Shown piece by piece: positions 1-6,902 of a stretch of 11,542 bases of DNA. The stretch is from Rhodospirillaceae bacterium (lineage in GTDB: Bacteria; Pseudomonadota; Alphaproteobacteria; Dongiales; Dongiaceae). The DNA lies in NCBI GenBank assembly GCA_016794075.1, contig JAEUKU010000432.1, positions 1 to 11,542 of the forward strand, in the 5' to 3' direction. Every line of letters starts with the position of its first letter. Position 1 is the stretch's first letter. The translations under genes and the position numbers were made by a program. The notes below the pieces were generated by a model. It ran no database searches. It was given only the letters and a program-made list of their open reading frames with translations, and was not told the origin of the DNA.

Positions 1-245
1 TTGGTGCCGGCGCAGCCATAGCCGTCAATGGTAGAGCCGAGCAGCCCCAATTCGCCCAGCTCGTTCATGATCTCGCGGTCGAACTTCTCGTGCCGGTTGG
101 CTTCCTTCACCCGGCTCATCAGCTTGTCCTGGGCGTAGTCGCGCGCGGTGTCACGCACCATGCGCTCCTCCTCCGAGAGCAGATCCTCGATCAGCAGCGG
201 ATCTTCCCAGACAAATTCGGCTTTCTTGTTCGACTTGGCGTCCAT
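1..245 (-). CDS. gcdH: Glutaryl-CoA dehydrogenase, N-terminal part (gene continues beyond the left edge)
   Basis: The complement of bases 243-245 is an ATG, and the frame stays open to base 1, giving about 81 residues with no stop. A purine-rich site (complement of 252-258, AGGGAAG) sits 6 bases upstream of the ATG and supports this start. The peptide has the typical beginning of glutaryl-CoA dehydrogenases: a W-x-DPLL segment near residues 13-18, then LSEEERMVRDTARDYAQ, EANRHEKFDREIM, and LGLLGSTIDGYGCAGT at the window edge. Enzymes of this family are FAD-dependent acyl-CoA dehydrogenases that oxidise and decarboxylate glutaryl-CoA to crotonyl-CoA in lysine, hydroxylysine and tryptophan breakdown. 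Only the start of the helical N-terminal domain is visible; the FAD-binding core and catalytic glutamate lie outside. Another acyl-CoA dehydrogenase is possible, but the DPLL and YGCAG segments point to this one. Confidence 0.85.
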   Translation of the reverse strand, partial: MDAKSNKKAEFVWEDPLLIEDLLSEEERMVRDTARDYAQDKLMSRVKEANRHEKFDREIMNELGELGLLGSTIDGYGCAGT

Positions 246-361
246 GACGGGCTTCCCTATGCGTCGCGCCGGAAGTTGTCTCCGGTCGCGGGTGGTCAAG
301 ATTCGCCGGGGCGTATAGCATGGGCCCCTACGGCGAGGCAGTAGCGGCGCATCATAGCCCT
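246..361. promoter_or_regulatory. Divergent intergenic region between gcdH and the 64-residue protein gene
   Basis: These 116 bases separate two genes that point away from each other, so they should hold promoters for both. I find no convincing pair of -35 and -10 boxes on either strand. TATAGC at 314-319 and, on the complement, TTGACC (upstream of gcdH) are isolated partial matches. The gcdH ribosome binding site lies at 252-258. The seven bases CCCTATG occur at both ends of the region (255-261 and 358-364). Confidence 0.4.
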
Positions 362-364
362 ATG
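353..364. repeat. 12-base palindrome overlapping the start codon of the small protein gene
   Basis: CATAGCCCTATG is CATAG, a two-base centre and CTATG, a perfect inverted repeat. Its right arm contains the ATG at 362-364. It could be an operator or just the chance surroundings of the start codon. There is no second copy in the window, so its function is unproven. Confidence 0.3.
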
Positions 365-556
365 TCGGGGACGGATAACTACATCATCGAGTTCACCCAG
401 ATCGGCGGCAGCCTCAAGGTGACGGCGTTCGATCCGAAGACCTTGACCGAGGTTTCCATCGTCGGGGCGCCGCAATATTCCCAGGAATTCCTGACCAGGC
501 AGGTGGTCAAGAAGCTCGAATTCATGCTGGCGAAGAAGGCCGGCGAGGGGCGCTGA
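362..556 (+). CDS. Conserved small protein of 64 residues, DUF6898-like
   Basis: The reading frame gives a 64-residue protein starting MSGTDNYIIEF and ending KKLEFMLAKKAGEGR. It looks like a small beta-beta-alpha type protein: a YIIEFTQIGGSLKVTAFDP segment that reads as two strands, a TEVSIVGAP turn, and a C-terminal helix (QEFLTRQVVKKLEFMLAKK). From memory it resembles the short alphaproteobacterial family called DUF6898, of unknown function; I cannot confirm that by search. There is no signal peptide or membrane segment, so it should be cytosolic. The ATG at 362 was chosen because homologous-looking sequence begins there. An in-frame ATG at 320 would add 14 residues of poor character. No clear ribosome binding site is seen. 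It ends 32 bases before the convergent CGNR gene. Confidence 0.65.
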   Translation: MSGTDNYIIEFTQIGGSLKVTAFDPKTLTEVSIVGAPQYSQEFLTRQVVKKLEFMLAKKAGEGR

Positions 557-559
557 GAC

Positions 560-581
560 CCCGCTAAGGTCCCGCTAAGGT
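560..581. repeat. Tandem duplication of an 11-base unit
   Basis: CCCGCTAAGGT is present twice head to tail (560-570 and 571-581) in the short space between two convergent genes. The two copies are identical. This fits a recent replication-slippage event in non-coding DNA. No function is evident. Confidence 0.6.
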
Positions 582-584
582 CCT

Positions 585-600
585 GGCGCTACGCCTTTTT
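585..600 (+). terminator. Weak hairpin with T run, possible terminator of the small protein gene
   Basis: GGCG (585-588), a CTA loop and CGCC (592-595) are followed directly by five T residues. The stem is only four pairs and it overlaps the last codons of the convergent CGNR gene. It is therefore a marginal intrinsic terminator for rightward transcription. Confidence 0.25.
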
Positions 601-1242
601 GCCTTGGCGGCTGCGATAGCGGCGCATTTTTGCCCGGCTGCCGCAGACCTCCATCTCGCACCACCGCCGCGTGCCGCTGCGGGTCTCGTCCAGGAACAGC
701 CAGCCGCAATGAATGCCGGCACAGGTCTTCACGCGATCCAGAGGCGCTGAAAGCAGCACCTCGCCAGCGGAACGCAGGATGGGCCAGAGCGGCCGTTCCA
801 GCCGCAGCGGCCGCGTCACCAGTTCCCAGACGAAGCCTTTTCCGTTCCAACTCATCCGGCCCGCCTGCGTCGCCTCGGTCATGGCCTGGTCGATCTGGGC
901 CACGGCCTCCGCCGGCGGCGCGGCATGGGCGGCGATGGCGGTGCCGATGGCATGCAGCGATTCCCGCAGCGCGACAGCGCGCCGCAGCACCTTCTCAGCC
1001 GCCTCCGGCCGGCGGCGCGCAAGCCGCGCCAGCTCGGCCGCCTCGTCGACCGGCAAAGCGCCCGCATGCAGCGACCAGGCGAGCAGGTCGTTGTAGTGCC
1101 GCAGGTGATCCTGGTGCGAGACGTCGCCGCGACCGCTCGCGGTGTTGGTGAAGTTGAGGCAGAGCGGCCCGGCGACCAGGGGCAGCTTGCCCGCCCGGCC
1201 GGGGCTCAATTTCGCGATCAGCGTTTCGGCGTCTTGTGTCAA
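589..1242 (-). CDS. CGNR zinc-finger / ABATE-domain protein, putative transcriptional regulator
   Basis: The 217-residue protein has the two-part layout of the ABATE/CGNR family. The N-terminal domain begins around residue 20 with LPLVAGPLCLNFTNT. The C-terminal zinc finger has Cys174 and Cys179, the WLFLDETRSGTRRWC stretch, then Cys195 and Cys200. The family-naming CGNR is CGSR here (200-203), a conservative change next to the metal ligand. The basic tail fits nucleic-acid binding. Members are thought to be regulators or stress-related proteins, but their targets are mostly unknown. The start is TTG at 1242-1240; an in-frame stop just upstream (1249-1251) rules out a longer protein, and no good ribosome binding site is seen. 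It is divergent from the branched-chain amino acid transport operon with 27 bases between start codons, so control of that operon is plausible but unproven. Confidence 0.8.
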   Translation of the reverse strand: MTQDAETLIAKLSPGRAGKLPLVAGPLCLNFTNTASGRGDVSHQDHLRHYNDLLAWSLHAGALPVDEAAELARLARRRPEAAEKVLRRAVALRESLHAIGTAIAAHAAPPAEAVAQIDQAMTEATQAGRMSWNGKGFVWELVTRPLRLERPLWPILRSAGEVLLSAPLDRVKTCAGIHCGWLFLDETRSGTRRWCEMEVCGSRAKMRRYRSRQGKKA

Positions 1243-1260
1243 CGAGGATTACTCTCTAAT
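1234..1260 (+). promoter_or_regulatory. Candidate promoter of the liv operon
   Basis: TCTAAT (1255-1260) matches five of six bases of a -10 box. A poor -35, TTGTGT at 1234-1239, lies 15 bases upstream. Transcription from it would begin at about 1267, within a few bases of the ATG at 1270, which has no ribosome binding site. The site overlaps the start of the divergent CGNR gene. Confidence 0.3.
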
Positions 1261-1269
1261 GTCCTTTAG

Positions 1270-2670
1270 ATGGTAACGCAGAATCGCCGCCGCCGGAACC
1301 GCCTTTTTGCCGCATGCCGCCCGCTGATCGCGGGCCTGCTGCTGTCGCTGGCGTTCATTTCCGACCGCGCGGTGGCGCAGGCGGAGGACTATACGGGCGC
1401 AATCCAGCGCTGCACCGAGCTGCTGCCGGAATTCGACGCCAATCCGGCCGATGTGCGGCACGAGGTCCGCGCCGCGACCGCCGAGCTGCCGGTCGCCGTG
1501 CGCGTCAGCTGGCGGCGCAGCGACGCCGCGGCCGGCGCCGATCCCGAGGGCTGGATCGTCTGCTACTTCCTGCCGCGCAGCGAGACCGGGGGGGCCTGGC
1601 AGATCGACGGCATGGACACGCAGAAATACGGCCGGATGAAGCGCTACGACGTGCAGCAGCTCTACAAGCTGCACTGGATGAACAAATACGACCTGCCGAA
1701 CGTGGCGGAGGGCGCGCGGGAACCGCTGACGCCTCTGGCGCAGGCGCTCTACCTGCTGCAGCAATCGCTCAACGTGCTGACGCTCGGCTGCCTCTATGCG
1801 CTGCTCGCCGTGGCTTTCACCGTCGTCCACAACGTCACCCGCATCGTGAACCTGGCCTTCGGCGACCTCTACATGATCGGCGCCTTCGTCACCTATGTGA
1901 GCTACGTCCTGGTCGCGGTCGGGGGCGGGAGCTTCTCATTGCCCATGGTGGCGCTGGCGCTTCTCGTCACCATTGTCACCTGCGCCCTGGCGAGCTGGGC
2001 AACCTATCGCTTCGCCTTCGGGAAGATGCGCCGGGGCCCGACCACGGTGCCGATGGTGGCCTCGATCGGCCTCGCCATCATCTTCCGCGAGATCGTGCGG
2101 CTGAGCCAGGGCGCCAAGACGCGCTGGATGCCGCCGACCAAGGGGACCGTCTGGCAGCTGACCGAGGGCCTCGGCTACGACGTCTATCTGCGCAAGGGCC
2201 ACCTGATCGTCGGCCTGGTGACGGCCCTGGTGGCGGCGGCGATGTGGTGGGCCGGCCGGCATACGACATTTGGTCGCGGCTACCGCGCGGCGGCGCAGGA
2301 TCCCGGGATGGCGGCGCTGCTCGGCATCGACGTTAACCGGACCGTCGGCTTCGCCTTCCTGGTCGCCGGCGGCATGACCGGGGTTGCCGGCATTTTCGCC
2401 GCCCTGCAGTACCAGATCGTCGATTTCTACATGGGCTATGTGATCGGCTTCAAAGCCCTGGCGGCGGCGCTGCTCGGCGGCATCGGGTCGCTGGAGGGGG
2501 CCTTCCTGGGCGGCATCCTGATTGCGGCGGTAGAGATTTTCGGCGGCATGGCGTTCGGCGACGAATGGCGGGAAATCTCGGTCTTCGCCATCATGGCCCT
2601 GGTGCTGATTTTCCGCCCGGCCGGCCTGTTCGGCACCCTGCGCAATACCGCGGCGGACGAGCGCGTATGA
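1270..2670 (+). CDS. livH: LivH-type branched-chain amino acid ABC permease with a secreted N-terminal domain
   Basis: The product is 466 residues; an ordinary LivH is about 300. Residues 1-38 look like a signal peptide or signal anchor: RRRRNR, a hydrophobic core (about 17-32), and AVAQA before ED. Residues 40-150 form a soluble, probably periplasmic domain with two cysteines (48 and 98) that could pair. A standard permease core starts near 160, with NLAFGDLYMIGAF (194-206) and the coupling-loop motif KALAAALLGGIGSLEGAFLGG (395-415), ending IFRPAGLFG. About eight membrane helices are visible in the core. A stop codon (1267-1269) directly precedes the ATG, so no upstream extension exists. It should act in the inner membrane as a channel subunit with LivM, LivG and LivF. 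UrtB of urea importers also carries an N-terminal extension, but the neighbours here are LIV-type. The role of the extra domain is unknown. Confidence 0.85.
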   Translation: MVTQNRRRRNRLFAACRPLIAGLLLSLAFISDRAVAQAEDYTGAIQRCTELLPEFDANPADVRHEVRAATAELPVAVRVSWRRSDAAAGADPEGWIVCYFLPRSETGGAWQIDGMDTQKYGRMKRYDVQQLYKLHWMNKYDLPNVAEGAREPLTPLAQALYLLQQSLNVLTLGCLYALLAVAFTVVHNVTRIVNLAFGDLYMIGAFVTYVSYVLVAVGGGSFSLPMVALALLVTIVTCALASWATYRFAFGKMRRGPTTVPMVASIGLAIIFREIVRLSQGAKTRWMPPTKGTVWQLTEGLGYDVYLRKGHLIVGLVTALVAAAMWWAGRHTTFGRGYRAAAQDPGMAALLGIDVNRTVGFAFLVAGGMTGVAGIFAALQYQIVDFYMGYVIGFKALAAALLGGIGSLEGAFLGGILIAAVEIFGGMAFGDEWREISVFAIMALVLIFRPAGLFGTLRNTAADERV

Positions 2671-2796
2671 CCGCAGGCGAAGACTGTGCGTGGGGCTTGC
2701 CGTTCGGCGAGTCGTTCTTTAGGGTCGCCCTGGCAAAAGCGGATCGCCGAGCAACGGCGCCGCACAAAAAAAGTGGTCTTGCAGGAAGTGCTCTAC

Positions 2797-2823
2797 GTCG
2801 TTCCCGCTTCACAAGCGGGCGAC
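2797..2823. repeat. Inverted repeat (hairpin) inside the liv operon
   Basis: CCCGCTT (2803-2809), a CAC loop and AAGCGGG (2813-2819) form a perfect seven-pair stem. Four more pairs, GTCG (2797-2800) with CGAC (2820-2823), continue it past a two-base TT bulge. No T run follows, so it is not a classical terminator. An RNA-processing, stabilising or attenuating element is possible. Confidence 0.55.
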
Positions 2824-2902
2824 AATCCAGTATGCGGCGGGCGCCGAACGGGGTGGCCGTCCCGGCGGGCCGTCGTGCCGGCCTGAACTGGGGCATGGGG
2901 TA

Positions 2903-2910
2903 GGGGGAGG
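2903..2910 (+). promoter_or_regulatory. Ribosome binding site that fixes the TTG start of the second livH
   Basis: GGGGGAGG lies two bases before the TTG at 2913-2915, with the core GGAGG-like part close to the start. No ATG or GTG lies nearby in the same frame upstream. The next residues, EVFLQQLINGLTLGAIYGL, match the usual LivH beginning, so TTG is the likely start. Confidence 0.6.
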
Positions 2911-2912
2911 CA

Positions 2913-3827
2913 TTGGAGGTCTTTCTTCAGCAATTGATCAACGGCCTGACGCTGGGCGCCATCTATGGCCTCATCGCAGTCGGCTACACGATGGTCTATG
3001 GCATCATCGGCATGATCAATTTCGCCCATGGCGACATCTATATGATCGGCGCTTTCAATGCGCTGATCGGGTTTCTCGTCCTGTTCGGGCTCGGCGTCAG
3101 CTGGGCGCCCCTCGCCATTGTGATCGTGCTGATCATCACCGTGATGATAACGGCCGCTTATGGCTGGACGGTCGAACGGGTCGCCTATCGCCCCTTGCGC
3201 GGCTCGACCCGCCTGGCGCCGCTGATCTCCGCCATCGGCATGTCCATCATCCTGCAGAACTACGTGCAGCTGCTGCAGGGCGCCCGCAACAAACCGCTGC
3301 AGAGCCTGATCGAGGGCGGCATCACCATTCTCGAGCATGACGGCTACGCCGTCACCGTCCGCTACCTGCAGATCGGCATCGTCGTGGTGACGCTCGCGCT
3401 GATGATCGGCTTCACCCTGCTGATCACCCGGACCGCGCTCGGCCGCGCGCAGCGCGCGACGGAGCAGGACAAGAAGATGGCGGCGCTGCTCGGCGTCAAC
3501 GTCGACCGCACCATCTCGCTCACCTTCGTCATCGGCGCCGCGCTCGCCGCGGTCGCCGGCATGATGGTGCTGCTCTATTACGGGCAGATCGATTTCTACA
3601 TCGGCTTCCTCGCCGGCATCAAAGCCTTTACCGCGGCGGTGCTAGGCGGCATCGGCTCGCTGCCGGGGGCGATGCTCGGCGGGCTGCTGATCGGCCTCAT
3701 CGAGGTGTTCTGGTCGGGCTACTTCTCGGTCGAGTACAAGGATGTCGCCGCCTTCTCGATCCTGGTGCTGGTGCTGATCTTCCGCCCCACCGGCTTGCTG
3801 GGGCGGCCGGATCTGGAGAAGGTCTAG
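2913..3827 (+). CDS. livH: LivH, branched-chain amino acid ABC transporter permease
   Basis: This 304-residue protein is of normal LivH length and is hydrophobic throughout. It carries the family marks: LINGLTLGAIYGLIAVGYTMVYGI (9-32), NFAHGDIYMIGAF (36-48), ERVAYRPLRGSTRLAPLISAIGMS (88-111), and the cytoplasmic coupling loop around KAFTAAVLGGIGSLPGAMLGG (237-257), ending IFRPTGLLGRP. Eight or so membrane helices are expected. It pairs with LivM to make the inner-membrane channel of the high-affinity LIV-I importer for leucine, isoleucine, valine and sometimes other hydrophobic amino acids. The start is TTG, supported by a purine-rich site just before it. It ends 4 bases before livM, so the two are probably translated together. 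It is closer to classical LivH than the permease gene at 1270-2670. Confidence 0.93.
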   Translation: MEVFLQQLINGLTLGAIYGLIAVGYTMVYGIIGMINFAHGDIYMIGAFNALIGFLVLFGLGVSWAPLAIVIVLIITVMITAAYGWTVERVAYRPLRGSTRLAPLISAIGMSIILQNYVQLLQGARNKPLQSLIEGGITILEHDGYAVTVRYLQIGIVVVTLALMIGFTLLITRTALGRAQRATEQDKKMAALLGVNVDRTISLTFVIGAALAAVAGMMVLLYYGQIDFYIGFLAGIKAFTAAVLGGIGSLPGAMLGGLLIGLIEVFWSGYFSVEYKDVAAFSILVLVLIFRPTGLLGRPDLEKV

Positions 3828-3831
3828 GCGC

Positions 3832-5334
3832 ATGGCGACGGCAACGGCTGACATGATCGACTATCCGAAAATCGCCAAGGGCGCGCTCGGCGCCGGTGTG
3901 CTGACCCTGGTGCTTGCCAGCCTGGTGGTGGGCATCGAGACCATCAGCGCCCCCACCGGCATCACCTACGACACCCGCTATACCGCCGTCTTCGCCGCGG
4001 CGATCGGCGTCGCCATCGTCTATTTCCTGGCCCAGCTGCTGAAGGCCGGCAAACCGGCGATCCCGCTCATCGCCGGCGCGGTTCTGTTGGCGTTGACGCT
4101 GCTGATGGCCCTGGCGCAGACCGGCGAGTGGGAAATCGCCCGGCTGGTGCCGTTTGAATCGCCGGTGGTGACCTGGGCGATCATGCTGGTGCCGCTGTCG
4201 CTCGTCATCCGCGCCGGGCTCGTGACCTGGCGCAGCTCTCCGGCCTCGGTCGGCAAGCCCGCCCATGAACGAATCCACTTCGCCGATTTCTATCGGCGCA
4301 TCAACACGAAGTTCGCGATCCTGCTGATCGTGGTCGCGGTGGCGCTGCCGTTCATGCCTTTCGCCGATCGTCGCCTGGTCGACGTGGCGACGCTTGTCCT
4401 CACCTACATCATGCTCGGCTGGGGCCTCAACATCGTGGTCGGCCTCGCCGGCCTGCTCGATCTCGGCTACGTCGCCTTCTACGCGGTCGGCGCCTACAGC
4501 TACGCGATGCTGTCGGTGAATTACGGCGTCAGCTTCTGGTTCGCCCTGCCGATCGCCGGCACGATGGCGGCGCTCTTCGGCGTGATCCTCGGCTTTCCGG
4601 TGCTGCGCCTGCGCGGCGACTACCTCGCCATCGTCACCCTGGGCTTCGGCGAAATGATCCGCGTCATCATCATCAACTGGTGGTGGTTCACCGGCGGCCC
4701 GAACGGCATCAACAAGGTGGCGCGGCCGTCCTTCTTCGGGCTGGAATTCGACCGCAGCCCGCCCGAGGGCGTGCAGAGCTTTCATACCTTCTTCGGGCTC
4801 GACTATTCGCCGAACCAGCGGGTGTTCTTCCTCTATTTCGTCATCCTCGCCTTCGCCCTGCTGACCAACCTCTTCACGCTGCGCATCCGCAAGCTGCCGA
4901 TCGGCCGCGCCTGGGAGGCGCTGCGCGAGGATGAGACGGCGTGCCGCGCGCTCGGCATCAATCCGCGCAACACCAAGCTGACCGCCTTCGCCATCGGCGC
5001 CATGTTCGCCGGCATGGCGGGATCCTTCTTCGCCGCTCGCCAGGGCTTCGTCAGCCCGGAGAGCTTCGTGTTCATCGAATCCGCGATCATCCTGGCAATC
5101 GTCGTGCTCGGCGGCCTGGGCAGCCAGATCGGCATCGTGCTTGCCGCGATCGCGCTGATCGGCCTGCCGGAGTTCTTCCGCGACCTGCAGGACTACCGCA
5201 TGCTCGCCTTCGGCATCGGCATGGTGCTGATCATGATCTGGCGGCCGGGCGGATTGCTGGCGCATCGCGACCCGACCATCTATCTGCACAAGACCAAGGC
5301 CCATTCCGCAGCCGGGGCGGGAGCGCAGCCGTGA
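3832..5334 (+). CDS. livM: LivM, branched-chain amino acid ABC transporter permease
   Basis: The product is 500 residues. Residues 1-160 form an N-terminal region with about four extra hydrophobic segments (18-37, 51-71, 77-97, 111-133). E. coli LivM also has an N-terminal extension, but at 425 residues it is shorter. The core from about 185 is very like E. coli LivM: LGWGLNIVVGLAGLLDLGYVAFYAVGAY, GFPVLRLRGDYLAIVTLGFGEMIR (254-277), TGGPNGI, GRAWEALREDETACRALG and AARQGFVSPESF, with IWRPGGLL near the end. It forms the inner-membrane channel with LivH. GGAGAAGG at 3815-3822 is a good ribosome binding site for the ATG at 3832. The stop overlaps the livG start (GTGA, 5331-5334), which indicates translational coupling. 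Confidence 0.94.
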   Translation: MATATADMIDYPKIAKGALGAGVLTLVLASLVVGIETISAPTGITYDTRYTAVFAAAIGVAIVYFLAQLLKAGKPAIPLIAGAVLLALTLLMALAQTGEWEIARLVPFESPVVTWAIMLVPLSLVIRAGLVTWRSSPASVGKPAHERIHFADFYRRINTKFAILLIVVAVALPFMPFADRRLVDVATLVLTYIMLGWGLNIVVGLAGLLDLGYVAFYAVGAYSYAMLSVNYGVSFWFALPIAGTMAALFGVILGFPVLRLRGDYLAIVTLGFGEMIRVIIINWWWFTGGPNGINKVARPSFFGLEFDRSPPEGVQSFHTFFGLDYSPNQRVFFLYFVILAFALLTNLFTLRIRKLPIGRAWEALREDETACRALGINPRNTKLTAFAIGAMFAGMAGSFFAARQGFVSPESFVFIESAIILAIVVLGGLGSQIGIVLAAIALIGLPEFFRDLQDYRMLAFGIGMVLIMIWRPGGLLAHRDPTIYLHKTKAHSAAGAGAQP

Positions 5335-6161
5335 CCACGAAGCCGCTGCTCTCGGTCGAGCATCTGACCATGCGATTCGGCGGCCTGATCGCCGTCGACG
5401 ACGTCTCCTTCGCCGCCATGGACCAGCAGATCACCGGCGTGATCGGCCCGAACGGCGCCGGCAAGACCACGGTGTTCAACTGCCTGACCGGCTTCTACAA
5501 GCCGACGGTGGGACGCCTGGCGCTGAGCGGCGCGCGTGGCGACTACCTGCTCGAGCAGATGGACGGCTACCTGATCGGGCAGCGCGCCGGCGTCGCACGC
5601 ACATTCCAGAACATCCGCCTGTTCGCCGGCATGTCTGTGCTGGAGAACCTTGTGGTGGCGCAGCACAACAAGCTGATGCACGCCTCGGCCTGGACCATCG
5701 CCGGGCTGCTCGGCCTGCCGCGCTATCGCCATGCCGAGCGCGACGCGGTGGAGAAGGCCAAATACTGGCTCGACAAGGTGCGCCTGACCGAATACGCGGA
5801 CTGGGACGCCGGCAACCTGCCCTATGGCGGGCAGCGCCGTCTGGAAATCGCGCGCGCCATGTGCACCGATCCGGTGCTGCTGTGCCTGGACGAGCCGGCG
5901 GCCGGCCTCAACGCCCGCGAATCCGCCGAGTTGAACCAGCTGCTGCTGTCGATCCGCGCCGAGCAGAAGATCGGCGTTCTGCTGATCGAGCATGACATGT
6001 CCGTGGTCATGGGCATCAGCGACCACATCGTGGTGCTGGAATACGGACGCAAGATCGCCGACGGCACGCCGAAGCAGGTGCGCGAGGATCCGGCGGTCAT
6101 CCGGGCCTATCTCGGCGAGGCGGATGACGACGGCATGCCGGCCAAGGGCGCGCGGAGCTGA
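5331..6161 (+). CDS. livG: LivG, branched-chain amino acid ABC transporter ATPase
   Basis: This 276-residue ATPase has all the ABC marks: Walker A GPNGAGKTT (39-47), a Q-loop in RTFQNIRLF (90-98), the LivG-style signature LPYGGQRRLEIARAM (163-177), Walker B LLCLDEPAAGLN (183-194) and the switch histidine in IEHDMSVVMGISD (219-231). The ending, DPAVIRAYLGEA, is typical of LivG. It is a cytosolic subunit that with LivF hydrolyses ATP to drive uptake through LivH/LivM. The GTG start at 5331 overlaps the livM stop and gives the usual N-terminus LLSVEHLTMRFGGL. The frame stays open far upstream, but that part is out-of-frame livM sequence. The signature reads YGGQ where many LivG proteins have YGQQ, a common kind of variation. 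Confidence 0.95.
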   Translation: MTTKPLLSVEHLTMRFGGLIAVDDVSFAAMDQQITGVIGPNGAGKTTVFNCLTGFYKPTVGRLALSGARGDYLLEQMDGYLIGQRAGVARTFQNIRLFAGMSVLENLVVAQHNKLMHASAWTIAGLLGLPRYRHAERDAVEKAKYWLDKVRLTEYADWDAGNLPYGGQRRLEIARAMCTDPVLLCLDEPAAGLNARESAELNQLLLSIRAEQKIGVLLIEHDMSVVMGISDHIVVLEYGRKIADGTPKQVREDPAVIRAYLGEADDDGMPAKGARS

Positions 6162-6166
6162 ATGCC

Positions 6167-6889
<723 letters not shown>

Positions 6890-6902
6890 GCGGAGAGCAA
6901 GG

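Larger units (their letters stand above)
2671..2912. other. 242-base gap between two permease genes
   Basis: This is the only long gap inside the otherwise tightly packed liv operon. It contains an A tract (2765-2771), a strong hairpin (2797-2823) and the ribosome binding site of the next gene. An open frame beginning with ATG at 2667, overlapping the previous stop as ATGA, runs to 2903. Its 78-residue product is Arg/Ala/Gly-rich with no recognisable domain, so I do not call it a gene. No convincing internal promoter is seen. Confidence 0.5.

Noticed and set aside
1270..2670. Assignment of the long permease as UrtB of a urea importer
   Set aside because: UrtB also has an N-terminal extension, but the neighbours (LivM with strong E. 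coli similarity, a LivJ-type binding protein, no urease genes) fit amino acid transport.
2667..2903. A 78-residue frame whose ATG overlaps the stop of the first permease gene
   Set aside because: The overlap looks like coupling, but the product is Arg/Ala/Gly-rich with no recognisable fold, and the hairpin lies within it. Only conservation could rescue it.
3697..5304. A 535-residue open frame on the minus strand opposite livM
   Set aside because: It lies antisense to a clear livM and is rich in Asp, His, Arg and Gln, as expected from the complement of GC-rich hydrophobic codons. No domain or ribosome binding site is seen.
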